From positions 34,685 to 98,684 of the forward strand of contig NZ_JAHKPK010000051.1 of the NCBI RefSeq assembly GCF_018860665.1: a DNA stretch of 64,000 bases, written 5' to 3'. A program made the translations under genes and the position numbers. This document shows, piece after piece, positions 37,152-46,294 of the stretch. Below the pieces are notes generated by a model. The model made no database searches, had not been told where the DNA came from, and saw only the letters and a list, made by a program, of their open reading frames with translations. The DNA is from Pacificibacter marinus (GTDB taxonomy: Bacteria; Pseudomonadota; Alphaproteobacteria; Rhodobacterales; Rhodobacteraceae). Position 1 is the first letter of the stretch, and every line of letters starts with the position of its first letter.

Positions 37152-37841
37152 TTGCACAAAATCGACGAAAACCTGTTGTTGCCCTTGCCCCTTTTTTCCA
37201 AACTCGAAAAAGAGCAGGTCAGAACCATTCTCGATCAAGCAAGCCGCCGCCGATTCGAAACTGGCTCAGCGGTTTTTCATGAAGGTGCTCTTGCGGAACG
37301 GTTTTTCCTGCTACTGGATGGCACTATCAGGGTGATAAAGTTGACTGCGGATGGTGAGCAGATCACCTCTATTCACATTCCTGCGGGGCAACTGTTCGGG
37401 ATAGGAAAAGCGCTCGGTCGTACAACTTACCCTGCGACGGCAGTTGCGGCCTCAGAGGTGTTAACACTCTCTTGGCCGACAGATGTTTGGGATAAGTTCG
37501 CCACCAAATACACTGGCTTTGCGACAGAGACATACAAGATGGTTGGCGATCGTCTGGGTGAGCTAAACACCCGTGTTGTTGATATGTCGACACAACATGT
37601 CGAACAGCGCATCGCGCGGGCACTGTTGCGACTGATCGACCAATCGGGTCGTCAAGTTGAAGAAGGCATAGAAATCAGCTTTCCCATTACGCGCAAAGAC
37701 GTGTCTGAAATGACAGGGACCACCCTGCAGACCGTAAGCCGTTTGCTGAGTTTATGGGAAAAGAATGGGCTTGTGATCAGCAAACGCAAGAAAATTATTA
37801 TCTGCAATCCGCATCAATTGAACATCCTCGGCAAGATGTAA
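37152..37841 (+). CDS. Crp/Fnr family regulator, Dnr/NnrR type
   Basis: 229 residues, starting at TTG (37152) after the ribosome site GGAG. Cyclic-nucleotide-binding-like sensor domain (residues 15-130), long dimer helix, then the winged helix TRKDVSEMTGTTLQTVSRLLSLWEKNGLV. The N terminus has no cysteine cluster, so it is not an oxygen-sensing Fnr. This and its divergence from pseudoazurin and nos genes point to a nitric-oxide-responsive Dnr/NnrR regulator of denitrification. The effector is inferred from family only. Confidence 0.85.
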   Translation: MHKIDENLLLPLPLFSKLEKEQVRTILDQASRRRFETGSAVFHEGALAERFFLLLDGTIRVIKLTADGEQITSIHIPAGQLFGIGKALGRTTYPATAVAASEVLTLSWPTDVWDKFATKYTGFATETYKMVGDRLGELNTRVVDMSTQHVEQRIARALLRLIDQSGRQVEEGIEISFPITRKDVSEMTGTTLQTVSRLLSLWEKNGLVISKRKKIIICNPHQLNILGKM

Positions 37842-38040
37842 TTCGACGTATATGACGTGCGATGTCTCTGCGCACAAAGGCATTTCCTCAAGGGTCCACT
37901 TTCGACTGGCGTCAATGGTTCTGTGCCGTGAACTTACCTGGCCTTCGGTGTCACTTTGGGCAGCACGCCCCCCCATCTTGTATCGTGACAACAGTCTTTA
38001 GTCACAGCGGCACGTCTATTCGGTGCCGGTAAATGGCCTG

Positions 38041-38964
38041 TCAGCGCAGGCCATTCACATTCAAATACACTGCATACAATGAACTTGTGCCAGCTATAAA
38101 CAATCGGTTTAATTTGGGCCCGCCAAAACACAGGTTGCCAACCATTTCAGGGATATGCACCTTCCCGATCAACCCACCATCTGGGGCGATGCAATGCACA
38201 CCATCGGCGGCGGACGTCCAAATGCGACCGGCGCGGTCCAAACGAAATCCATCAAACAGCCCATTGGTGCATGACGCAAAGACACGTGATGCCCCAAGCG
38301 TTTTGCCATCGCTGTTGACGTTAAGCGCGCGGATATGTTTCGCACCATTTTCGGTATGCGTCGCCCCCGTATCGGACACAAACAACGTCTGTTCATCTGC
38401 AGAGAATGCAAGGCCATTGGGCTTGTCAAAATCAGAAGCGACAACATTGACCTCACCCGTATCCCCATCAACGCGGTAAACGTGACAGCCTGATTGTTCA
38501 ACCTCAGCACGCTCGCCTTCATAATCCATCATGATGCCGTAGGACGGATCCGTGAACCAGATCGAGCCATCAGATTTCACCACCACATCATTGGGCGAGT
38601 TGAGCCGCTTGCCTTGATAGCTGTCGGCAATAACGGTGATCGATCCGTCATGTTCCGTTCGGGTAACGCGGCGGGTGAGGTGTTCGCAGGACACCAGACG
38701 CCCCTGCCCGTCAACCGTGTTGCCATTGCTATTGTTGGAACCTTGCCGAAAGACGGACACAGACCCGTCGGTTTCATCCCAACGCATCATGCGGTTGTTC
38801 GGAATATCGGACCAGATAAGGTAGCGCCCCGCAGGAAACCATGCAGGCCCCTCTGACCAACGCGCGCCCGTCCACAAGCGCTCCACGCGGGCATGACCGA
38901 TAAAGCAAGCTCCAAATGCAGGGTCTATACTTTCAAATCCTGTTCCATCCAATTCACCGAACAT
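38041..38964 (-). CDS. SMP-30/gluconolactonase family lactonase
   Basis: 307 residues, six-bladed beta-propeller. WSEGPAWFPAGRYLIWSDI (metal Glu), RLNSPNDVVVKSDGSIWFTDPSYGI (Asn metal ligand) and DKPNGLAFSADEQTLFVSDT (Asn-Gly, catalytic Asp region) are SMP-30 hallmarks. No signal peptide. Hydrolyses a sugar lactone to the sugar acid. AGGAG precedes ATG. Last gene of the importer operon that runs from 44056; it lies 32 bases after the cytochrome b561 gene. Confidence 0.88.
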   Translation of the reverse strand: MFGELDGTGFESIDPAFGACFIGHARVERLWTGARWSEGPAWFPAGRYLIWSDIPNNRMMRWDETDGSVSVFRQGSNNSNGNTVDGQGRLVSCEHLTRRVTRTEHDGSITVIADSYQGKRLNSPNDVVVKSDGSIWFTDPSYGIMMDYEGERAEVEQSGCHVYRVDGDTGEVNVVASDFDKPNGLAFSADEQTLFVSDTGATHTENGAKHIRALNVNSDGKTLGASRVFASCTNGLFDGFRLDRAGRIWTSAADGVHCIAPDGGLIGKVHIPEMVGNLCFGGPKLNRLFIAGTSSLYAVYLNVNGLR

Positions 38965-38996
38965 CTTTATCTCCTGTGTCTGGCCAAAGGCCTCGG

Positions 38997-39728
38997 TTAC
39001 ACCTTATCTTTATACTCAGGGCTTTCAGAAGGCCGCGTGATGCACACCCCCTGTTTTGGTCTTTGGTTCCCGGGCAATGATGCATCAGGACCCCAAATCG
39101 CCTGATAGGTATCAAAGGCACGCCCGCGCCATTGCAGCACAACAGCCACCAAGACAAGCAAAGCCCACCAACTGCCGATCACCACCCACATCCAAATGGG
39201 CGCATTGGCCGCCCAAAGCCCCGTTGTGATTGTAATTATAATCAAACCTAAGGCGGTGTAGCCAACAAGTTTGTGAACAAATTCAAAGACAAGTCGGCGG
39301 GGAGTCATATCGAAGTGGTCCCCCCGCAGACTTCCATCCGCATGAGGGGCTGTTGGTCCGCCTTTGGTGCCACGCAGGGCGCCCGACAAAAGCTGCATCA
39401 CTCCAAGGCCCATAACTGTATAGCCAAGAACGTGATGGCGTACCGCCGCACCTGTATTTTGCACCGAGATTAAGATCAGAACCAAAGCGATACAGGCAAT
39501 ACCAAAGGACGATATTTGTCCCCAAAAATGCACGTCCCACCAAATGCGATTGTCCAATTCGCGCGGCCAATCTTGTTTCGGGGTGATTTTATAAAACCGC
39601 GCGATCAAAATCGCCAATGGCGTGATCACCCCCCAAGAGAGAACCATCAGCCGCGCGTGCCAAGACAGGGCAAAGCCGATATCATGGGCGCGCGCAGCAT
39701 CGATGGGGGATAGAAACCAATCAAGCAT
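38997..39728 (-). CDS. Cytochrome b561-like membrane protein
   Basis: 243 residues with five to six membrane segments. Heme-ligand histidines are in SWHARLMVLSWG, VHFWGQ, VRHHVLGYTVMG and FVHKLVGYTALG, the pattern of the cytochrome b561/DOMON-associated family. It probably moves electrons across or into the membrane. It overlaps the permease stop by one base (TGATG), so it belongs to a sugar importer operon, which is unusual and hints at a membrane-linked oxidation step. Confidence 0.82.
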   Translation of the reverse strand: MLDWFLSPIDAARAHDIGFALSWHARLMVLSWGVITPLAILIARFYKITPKQDWPRELDNRIWWDVHFWGQISSFGIACIALVLILISVQNTGAAVRHHVLGYTVMGLGVMQLLSGALRGTKGGPTAPHADGSLRGDHFDMTPRRLVFEFVHKLVGYTALGLIIITITTGLWAANAPIWMWVVIGSWWALLVLVAVVLQWRGRAFDTYQAIWGPDASLPGNQRPKQGVCITRPSESPEYKDKV

Positions 39729-40600
39729 CAGCCTTTTACCGCGCCAGCCGTCATACCCGTGATGATCTGCTTAGAAGCCACAAAGGTAAAGATAATCGGC
39801 GGAATAGCCAGCAACATGCCAGTGGCCATGATCACACCCCAGTTGATATCATATTCCGTGATCGAGTTCACAATGGTCACCGGCACGGTCCGCGTGTTGC
39901 GATCCAAAAGCGCATTGCCAAGCAAAAATTCATTCCACGCGATGCGAAAGGTAAAGATCGCAGCCGCAGCCAAACCCGGCTTGATTATTGGCAGCACCAC
40001 AAGAAAGAAAATCTGAATGGGGTTGGCGCCGTCCATGCGTGCCGCTTCTTCAAGCTGGATCGGAACTTGGACGATAAAAGACTGCAAAATCCAAATGACA
40101 AACGGCAGGTTCATCGCGGTGTAAACCAGAATGATGCCTGTAAATGTGCCGTCCAATCCGTATTGGAATGTCCAGATGCCAAACACAGGTACAAGCAGAA
40201 CAGCAGGCGGCACCATACGCATCAAAAGCGTTGTCATCGACACCGTACCACGGCCCATAAACTTAAACCGAACCAAGGCATATGCCGCCATACAGCCCAT
40301 CAACAATGTCAAACCGGTCGAGATCAGCGCAACAAAAAGCGAGTTGCCCAAAGCGCGCCCAAAGGTCGGGTCGCAGTAGTCCACATGGCTCGGCTCATAC
40401 CACAGCACATCGCATAAAACGGTTTCGTAATTGGCCAGTGTCGGCGCAAAGAAAAAGGCCGAGACAGAGCTGTCGTAGACATCAACGTTGGTTTTAAACG
40501 ATGTCGCCAGCATCAATAAAATTGGACCAAGCGACATGACAACAAGCACCGCAATCAACATGTAAAACAGCGGGTTTTGCGTTTCTTTTTGAACTGACAT
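39728..40600 (-). CDS. Carbohydrate ABC transporter permease (MalG type)
   Basis: 290 residues, six membrane segments; EEAARMDGANPIQIFFLVVLPIIKPGLAA is the EAA loop that contacts the ATPase. Partner of the permease at 40600-41523. A periplasmic stretch of about 50 residues follows the first segment. Overlaps the neighbouring starts and stops by one base on both sides. Confidence 0.94.
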   Translation of the reverse strand: MSVQKETQNPLFYMLIAVLVVMSLGPILLMLATSFKTNVDVYDSSVSAFFFAPTLANYETVLCDVLWYEPSHVDYCDPTFGRALGNSLFVALISTGLTLLMGCMAAYALVRFKFMGRGTVSMTTLLMRMVPPAVLLVPVFGIWTFQYGLDGTFTGIILVYTAMNLPFVIWILQSFIVQVPIQLEEAARMDGANPIQIFFLVVLPIIKPGLAAAAIFTFRIAWNEFLLGNALLDRNTRTVPVTIVNSITEYDINWGVIMATGMLLAIPPIIFTFVASKQIITGMTAGAVKG

Positions 40601-41523
40601 TACGCTGTCCCTTTCGCGGCCATCGCCTGCATTTTTGCGGCACGGCCTTCTTGCATTTTATTGTAGGCAAACATCCCGATGGTCAGCGCCATCAACACCA
40701 TAAGCAACGTGTTCGACATCGCAGCGGCTTCGCCGAGCTCTTGGAATTCTTGTGCGGTACGGAAAATGCGCATGGCGACGATTTCAGTCGAAAGACCCGG
40801 CCCCCCGTTGGTCAAAACCATGATCACTTCGAGCACCTTAAAGGCATCGATCAATCGTAACATCAGCGTCACAATCAACACCGGCAGCATCAATGGCAAC
40901 TTGATGTGAATGACTTTTTGCATCTCAGAGGCGCCATCGATTTCGGCGGCTTCCAAGGCAGAGCGGGGTAAGGATTGCATCGCGGCCAGCGACAAGATGA
41001 ATATAAATGGCGTCCACTGCCAGACATCTGCCATCACCACGGCAACAAAGGCCCATGTGCTGTCAGAAAGCCAAGGGATGCCTTCAAAGCCCCAGTCTTT
41101 CAACGTGCGGTTAAAGATGCCCACGGTGGGGTGATACATGTAGCGCCACATCAGACCCACTACGATTGGGGCGATCATCATTGGTAAAATGAAAATAGTC
41201 CGCAAGAAGGACATGCCTTTGATGTTGCGATCAAGCAGCAAAGCCAAGCCGACACCAATGAACATCTCAAGCGTCACGACCACAGCCGCGAATTTGACAG
41301 TCACCCAAAAGCTCTCGCGAAAAGCCGCGTCATGCATCAGGTTTATATAATTGCGTAGCCCAACAAAATCGGCCTCTCCGATCCTTTGACTTGGACTCCA
41401 ATCCAGAAAACTAGCGTAGATCATGTACCCGATCGGATAGAGCAATGCGACGGCCAGAATGATCGCAGCAGGAGCCATGAACACATACGGGGTGAGCCGG
41501 TTTGCTTTGTTTGCAATACTCAT
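40600..41523 (-). CDS. Carbohydrate ABC transporter permease (MalF/UgpA type)
   Basis: 307 residues, six membrane segments; EAAEIDGASEMQKVIHIKLPLMLPVL is the EAA loop. It lies 81 bases after the binding protein gene and forms the channel with the MalG-type subunit. Confidence 0.94.
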   Translation of the reverse strand: MSIANKANRLTPYVFMAPAAIILAVALLYPIGYMIYASFLDWSPSQRIGEADFVGLRNYINLMHDAAFRESFWVTVKFAAVVVTLEMFIGVGLALLLDRNIKGMSFLRTIFILPMMIAPIVVGLMWRYMYHPTVGIFNRTLKDWGFEGIPWLSDSTWAFVAVVMADVWQWTPFIFILSLAAMQSLPRSALEAAEIDGASEMQKVIHIKLPLMLPVLIVTLMLRLIDAFKVLEVIMVLTNGGPGLSTEIVAMRIFRTAQEFQELGEAAAMSNTLLMVLMALTIGMFAYNKMQEGRAAKMQAMAAKGTA

Positions 41524-41604
41524 CAGCTTTTGCCTTAGACATTTAGGGTTGAAGGGAAAGTCTCGAAAGCGCGCTCCGCGGGACCGCGAAGCGCATTGCT
41601 CAGC

Positions 41605-42933
41605 TTATTGCCAAGTGTAATAGCCAGCGTCTTGCATGATGGCCTTGGTGCGTTCAGCAACACCGTCTAAAGCCGTCTGAATGTCAGCGCCTTCTGTGAT
41701 CACTTGGGACATTGTGGTGCCAAGATCAGCGTTGATTTTGCCCCATACTGGGATGATCGGACGCCAATCTGGATCCGCATTTTTCAACGCTTCCCCAAAG
41801 GTTGCCATGTATGGGAACTTTGCGTTCACATCCTCATCAGCATGCGTTGAATACCGTGAAGGATTGCCGCCAGCCAAAGCGATCATTTTGTCCGCTTTCT
41901 TAGAGGTCAGCCACTGCATCAACAAAAACGCGGCGTCTTTGTTTTGCGCGTTTCTTGGAATGCCGATCCCAAATCCACCGGTTTGCGACCCCGCACGCAT
42001 ACCAACTGGGTGCGGTGCCCATGCGACTTTGCCAACCACTTTGGATTTTGCCGGATCGTTCACTTGCCCCGCAAAAACCGTTGAATCCAAGTACATCGCG
42101 GATGTGCCTTGCAAGAACGACGCCGCTGCTTCGGCAAAGCCAAATGTGGCCGCACCTTCTGTGCCGCAATCCACGATGGTCTTTAACGTCTCAGCCGCAG
42201 CAACACCTTCGGCGTTGTTCATAATCGGGTTCCAGTTGTCGTCAAAAATACGACCACCAAGAGGCGCAAGGTGCAACAAAAATGCGTGACTTGCATCATG
42301 TCCAGACGCCGCACGTGACGCTAGACCGCCCATGCCTGGTTCAAGCTGAGGAATCTGACAGGCCACATCAAGCAGTTCTTCATAGGTGGTTGGCACTTTC
42401 AGACCATGTTTGTCGAAAATGTCCTGACGATACCCAAGGATGGATGTCTCAGAGCCAAATGGCAGGCCAAACAATGATCCTGTTGGCCCCGGAAGATAGC
42501 CTTTTTCACCACCAGACACACCGATGTTGCCAACGTATCCTTCCACCAAATCTGCCGCATCATAGGCCGGATCAGACAGTTTTGGGTTCATGAAATAACG
42601 TGCAAGGTTTTCAAGTTGATCGGCATAAACATAGTCAGCCTTTGAGAAGACAACGTAGGCGATAAGATCGTAATCACCTTTGTTTTTTGTCAACTCAAGC
42701 GTCTGTTTTTCGCGCATTTTAAGGTACTGAAGCTGATCGACCTCAACTTTAATTCCGGTTTCTTTGGTGAACTCAGGCAGCACCTTCATCACAGCATCGT
42801 AATGCGGATGCGCAGGAAAGTTCACAACCAGCGTTGTGCCTGCATAATCGTCATACGGCCCGGCAACAGCCGCCGCAGTGGTCATCATGAGAGCCGATAC
42901 AGCCCCCACGACAGTTGTTTTGATATTTAGCAT
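41605..42933 (-). CDS. Extracellular carbohydrate-binding protein (family 1)
   Basis: 442 residues. Signal peptide ending AAAVAG, then a two-lobed binding protein (LVVNFPAHPHYDAVMKVLPEFTKETGIKVEV; GLPFGSETSILGYRQDIFDKHGLKVPTTYEELLD). ATG at 42933 follows GGGAGG; the open frame to 43092 runs into the ATPase gene. It delivers an oligosaccharide, polyol or sugar derivative to the MalFG-type channel. Confidence 0.92.
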   Translation of the reverse strand: MLNIKTTVVGAVSALMMTTAAAVAGPYDDYAGTTLVVNFPAHPHYDAVMKVLPEFTKETGIKVEVDQLQYLKMREKQTLELTKNKGDYDLIAYVVFSKADYVYADQLENLARYFMNPKLSDPAYDAADLVEGYVGNIGVSGGEKGYLPGPTGSLFGLPFGSETSILGYRQDIFDKHGLKVPTTYEELLDVACQIPQLEPGMGGLASRAASGHDASHAFLLHLAPLGGRIFDDNWNPIMNNAEGVAAAETLKTIVDCGTEGAATFGFAEAAASFLQGTSAMYLDSTVFAGQVNDPAKSKVVGKVAWAPHPVGMRAGSQTGGFGIGIPRNAQNKDAAFLLMQWLTSKKADKMIALAGGNPSRYSTHADEDVNAKFPYMATFGEALKNADPDWRPIIPVWGKINADLGTTMSQVITEGADIQTALDGVAERTKAIMQDAGYYTWQ

Positions 42934-42967
42934 TTTTTCCTCCCAGAAAATGAAAATATTGAAGGTA

Positions 42968-44056
42968 TTAAAGAGCGATTTCTGTTTTCTTATCAAACAG
43001 ATGCACGCCATCAGGATTGATCGCGAAGCGCAACTGCCCGTTGCGATCGATTGGAATGGTCGATTTGAGTTCGACCTCCACCTTTTGGCCACCGCAATCG
43101 CATAAAAGCACAGTTTGCGCGCCGATATATTCCGACACGATGATGCTCACGAGTAAGGATTGGTCCTCGGCCGCTGCGGGGTCGTAGACCAGATCAGAAG
43201 GACGCACGCCAAGCGTGACTGAGCGCCCATTATGGGCGCGGGCGGCCTCGGCTTTCTGCTGTGACAGTTTCACACAGAACCCCTGCCCTTGAACGAATAT
43301 CTCGCCGGATTTCTCAGTAATCTCGCCGTCGAGAAAGTTCATCGGCGGCATACCAAGGAAGCCCGCCACAAATTTATTCGCAGGATTTTTGAACAGCTCT
43401 TCAGGGCTGCCTTGCTGCTGGATGTACCCGCCATTCATCACGACGATCCGATCGGCCAAAGTCATGGCCTCGATCTGATCATGCGTGACGTAGATCATGT
43501 TTTTCTTCACACGTTGGCTCATCAAAGCCAACTCTGCACGCATCTGTCCGCGCAGTTTTGCGTCCAAATTGGACAGCGGCTCATCGAACAAGAATGTACC
43601 GCTATCGCGCGTCAAAGCCCGCCCCATCGCGACGCGCTGACGTTGACCGCCAGACAGCTCGCCAGGTTTGCGATGTAAAAAATCTGTAAGACCCAATGTT
43701 TCCGCCACGGCAGAAATTTTTGCGTCAATCTCGGCCTTTGGCATGCGCTGTAATCGCAATGCAAAAGACATGTTCTTTGCGACATTCATATGGGGATAAA
43801 GAGCATAATCCTGAAACACCATGGCCAGATCACGGGCTTTTGGCTCAAGCTGGCTGACAGGTTTTCCGTCAATGTAAATCTCACCTTCGGTGACACTTTC
43901 AAGCCCAGCAATCATCCGCAATGTTGTGGATTTTCCGCAACCAGAGGGCCCCACAAAAACGGTGAACTCGTCCTCTTCCATTTCGAGATCGATACCATGC
44001 AACACTTCAAAAGAACCGTAGCGCTTTACCAGCCCCTCTAAGACAATCTTTGGCAT
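42968..44056 (-). CDS. Carbohydrate ABC transporter ATPase (MalK/UgpC type)
   Basis: 362 residues. Walker A GPSGCGKST, signature LSGGQRQRVAMGRAL, Walker B FLFDEPLSNLDAKLR, H-loop YVTHDQIEAM. The C-terminal third is the MalK-type OB-fold regulatory domain (LGVRPSDLVYD). First gene of the six-gene importer operon. The double operator at 44090-44127 lies 34 bases upstream of its start. Confidence 0.95.
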   Translation of the reverse strand: MPKIVLEGLVKRYGSFEVLHGIDLEMEEDEFTVFVGPSGCGKSTTLRMIAGLESVTEGEIYIDGKPVSQLEPKARDLAMVFQDYALYPHMNVAKNMSFALRLQRMPKAEIDAKISAVAETLGLTDFLHRKPGELSGGQRQRVAMGRALTRDSGTFLFDEPLSNLDAKLRGQMRAELALMSQRVKKNMIYVTHDQIEAMTLADRIVVMNGGYIQQQGSPEELFKNPANKFVAGFLGMPPMNFLDGEITEKSGEIFVQGQGFCVKLSQQKAEAARAHNGRSVTLGVRPSDLVYDPAAAEDQSLLVSIIVSEYIGAQTVLLCDCGGQKVEVELKSTIPIDRNGQLRFAINPDGVHLFDKKTEIAL

Positions 44057-44089
44057 AGTCTCCCCCCTATTTTCGCCAGCCTCTCGGCC

Positions 44090-44127
44090 TGTTACCGGTC
44101 ACAATAGCACATATGTGACCGGTAACA
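44090..44127. promoter_or_regulatory. Double LacI-type operator in front of the importer operon
   Basis: TGTTACCGGTCACA (44090-44103) and TGTGACCGGTAACA (44114-44127) are perfect inverted repeats, and each arm is itself a near-palindrome GTTACCGGTMAC. The two sites are 24 bases centre to centre, about two helical turns. The same motif occurs upstream of the sugar-acid operon at 49519. Likely bound by the LacI protein encoded at 44168-45217. Confidence 0.82.
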
Positions 44128-44167
44128 ACAAAAAATATATGGGAATAAATTTAACAAATTCAGTTAA

Positions 44168-45217
44168 CTATGAATTATCGGTGCTTTGCCTGAAAATTGG
44201 GTCTGCTGGAACTTCGATGTGATTCGTGCTGGCGTCCGTCCCGCGTGCTTTCAAAAGACGGGTAATCAACGCCCCCGTCTCACGGCCAATCGTCAAAGGA
44301 TCAACCATAACAGTGGAAATAGAGGGCGACGCAAAGCGCGATACTTCGAAGTTACCAAACCCTGCTATCGCGACCTGAGCTGGAACCTGAATGCCCTTGC
44401 TCAGTAAATAGCTTTGCACACCAAAAGCGGCCAAATCTGACACGCAGAAAATACAGTCCGTGTCAGGCCAATTCTGCATAACTTTTTCTGCAGCCAGCGC
44501 GCCCACGTCAATCGACAAAGGCGGCGCGCCATATTGCACGATACGTGACGCATCCAGCCCCGCAGCTGTCATGGCAGCAACAAAGCCCGCACGTCGCGCC
44601 GCCCCACGTGTCCAGCTGTCGTCTTCTTCACCCAAAAAAGTAATGTTACGATAGCCCTTAGCGATCAATGCCTGCGTCATTCGAAACGACGCATCCTTGT
44701 TGGAAAACCCAACTGTGTGCCCGATGGCGCGATCCGGTCGTTCCCAAATTTCTATGATAGGAATATCAACACTGCTCAAAAGTTCATAGGTGCGTTCGGT
44801 GTGACCATCATAGGACAGCACCATCGCTTCGGGTCTGCGCCGCAGCAAGGCTTCGACCAGAACTTCCTCGCGCTCTGCGGAATAGGCCGTATGGCCAAGC
44901 AAAATTTGCAAATCAATTTTCTCAAGTTCTTCGGTCAAACCCTGTACGGTTTGCGCAAAGTGCAGATTGTTCAGCGAGGGCAAAAGGGTCGCGACAAAGC
45001 CCGATTTCTTTGTCGTTAGGCTGCCAGCCATTTGATCGGGCACATAATTGAGATCGCGCACAATCTTAAGAATATGTTCACGGGTCTCAGCCGCAATAGG
45101 ACTGTTTTTTTTCAAGGCCCTAGAGACCGTCATGCGCGACACGCCAGCAGCTTTGGCAACGTCGCGCATGGTCACTTGCGTTTTGGGTTTGTCTGACGGG
45201 CTGGAACGATCGGGCAC
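44168..45217 (-). CDS. LacI family regulator (GntR-like) of the sugar/sugar-acid regulon
   Basis: 349 residues. TMRDVAKAAGVSRMTVSRALKKNSP is the helix-turn-helix; NYVPDQMAGSLTTKKSGFVATLLPSLNN marks the hinge and the start of the effector domain. It closely resembles gluconate-type GntR repressors. It sits directly upstream of the importer operon, and the GTKACCGGTAAC motif recurs at both presumed target operons. A sugar acid is the likely effector (inference). Confidence 0.92.
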   Translation of the reverse strand: MPDRSSPSDKPKTQVTMRDVAKAAGVSRMTVSRALKKNSPIAAETREHILKIVRDLNYVPDQMAGSLTTKKSGFVATLLPSLNNLHFAQTVQGLTEELEKIDLQILLGHTAYSAEREEVLVEALLRRRPEAMVLSYDGHTERTYELLSSVDIPIIEIWERPDRAIGHTVGFSNKDASFRMTQALIAKGYRNITFLGEEDDSWTRGAARRAGFVAAMTAAGLDASRIVQYGAPPLSIDVGALAAEKVMQNWPDTDCIFCVSDLAAFGVQSYLLSKGIQVPAQVAIAGFGNFEVSRFASPSISTVMVDPLTIGRETGALITRLLKARGTDASTNHIEVPADPIFRQSTDNS

Positions 45218-45323
45218 AAAAACTCTTTCACTTTTAGAATTGTGAAGACTTTAGCGCCGAAGCTCCAGCATATCCAGCCGCCCATTGCGGAACTCAAAGT
45301 GTGAAAACACTTTTTCAATCACC

Positions 45324-45356
45324 TCAGCCAAGCGGCGTAGCTATCCGCTTGGCTGA
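45324..45356. terminator. Hairpin after the sugar-acid operon
   Basis: TCAGCCAAGCGG (45324-45335) pairs perfectly with CCGCTTGGCTGA (45345-45356). It lies 18 bases after the stop of the 45374 gene and before the lacI promoter. No T-tract follows on the minus strand, so termination may be factor-assisted. Confidence 0.6.
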
Positions 45357-45373
45357 AGTTTTCTGCTCAAAGC

Positions 45374-46288
45374 TTACTTACCCCAATTCAAAACAATAGG
45401 ATCAAGCGGCTTGAGCAAGCTGATAAGCCGTGCCCGAATGTCCGCATGAAGCGGCGCAATTGGGTGACGACAGAACTCAGACTTGATCACGCCCCCCTCA
45501 ACCATTGCAGCCTTGCAAGACTGCCAGCCACATTGACGGTTTTCATGATTGATCGCCATAGCAACTCGACCGTAGGCGGCAGTGGCCTCATCGCTGCGTC
45601 CTGCGTAAAAATGGGTCAGAACGGGTTTGATCTGGTCCACAATCATACCAGAGGTCATCGTCCCTGTGGCCCCTGCATCAAGATCGGCCAAAAGCGTAAT
45701 CGCTTCTTCGCCGTCAAACGGTCCCTCAATGGCATCTCCACCCATGGCGATGAGATCGCGCAGTTTATTGGCCGCACGCGGACATTCGATCTTAAACAGT
45801 TTTACCATCTCAAGCTCTGTGGCCATTTTCACCAAAAGAGGCACTGGCAAATCAACACCGGAAAGCGGCGCGTCTTGGACCATGATTGGGATGCCGACCT
45901 CGCTGACGGCTGCGAATTGTTCATAGGTTTGCTGCGCTGTCCCTTTGAGCAAGGCGCCGTGATAGGGCGGCATCATCATCACGATGTCTGCGCCAAGGCT
46001 TTTCGCAAACCGCGCCCGTTCCACCACAATCTGTGTCGCGTAATGGCTGATAGTGACGATCACTGGCACGCGCCCTGCGATATGCTCGATGGAAAGCTTG
46101 GTCAGCACCTCGCGTTCATGGTCAGAAATCAAGAATTGCTCGGAAAAATTGGCCAAGATACAGATGCCATCCGCACCTTGGTCAATAAGGCAATCAAGCA
46201 CGCGCTTCATGCCATCCAGATCAAGGGTTCCGTCTGGATGAAACGGGGTTGGCGCCACTGGCCAAATGCCTGAATATGCGGGGTTCAT
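45374..46288 (-). CDS. DapA-superfamily 2-keto-3-deoxy sugar acid dehydratase (L-KDA dehydratase-like)
   Basis: 304 residues, class I aldolase-type TIM barrel. The Schiff-base lysine is in VKLFKIECPRAANKL. The usual YNxP tyrosine is replaced: the equivalent block reads MVQDAPLSGV. This block, and GGDAIEGPFDGEEAITLLADLDAGATG, closely resemble L-2-keto-3-deoxyarabonate dehydratase as I remember it. That enzyme makes alpha-ketoglutarate semialdehyde. Last gene of the four-gene operon, six bases after the RhmD-like dehydratase, whose product it would use. Confidence 0.82.
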   Translation of the reverse strand: MNPAYSGIWPVAPTPFHPDGTLDLDGMKRVLDCLIDQGADGICILANFSEQFLISDHEREVLTKLSIEHIAGRVPVIVTISHYATQIVVERARFAKSLGADIVMMMPPYHGALLKGTAQQTYEQFAAVSEVGIPIMVQDAPLSGVDLPVPLLVKMATELEMVKLFKIECPRAANKLRDLIAMGGDAIEGPFDGEEAITLLADLDAGATGTMTSGMIVDQIKPVLTHFYAGRSDEATAAYGRVAMAINHENRQCGWQSCKAAMVEGGVIKSEFCRHPIAPLHADIRARLISLLKPLDPIVLNWGK

Positions 46289-46294
46289 GCGGAT

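Noticed and set aside
45296..45315. Small hairpin AAAGTGT-GAAA-ACACTTT before lacI as a terminator
   Set aside because: The T-run lies on the plus side, where no gene ends; it is more likely chance or part of the lacI promoter region.
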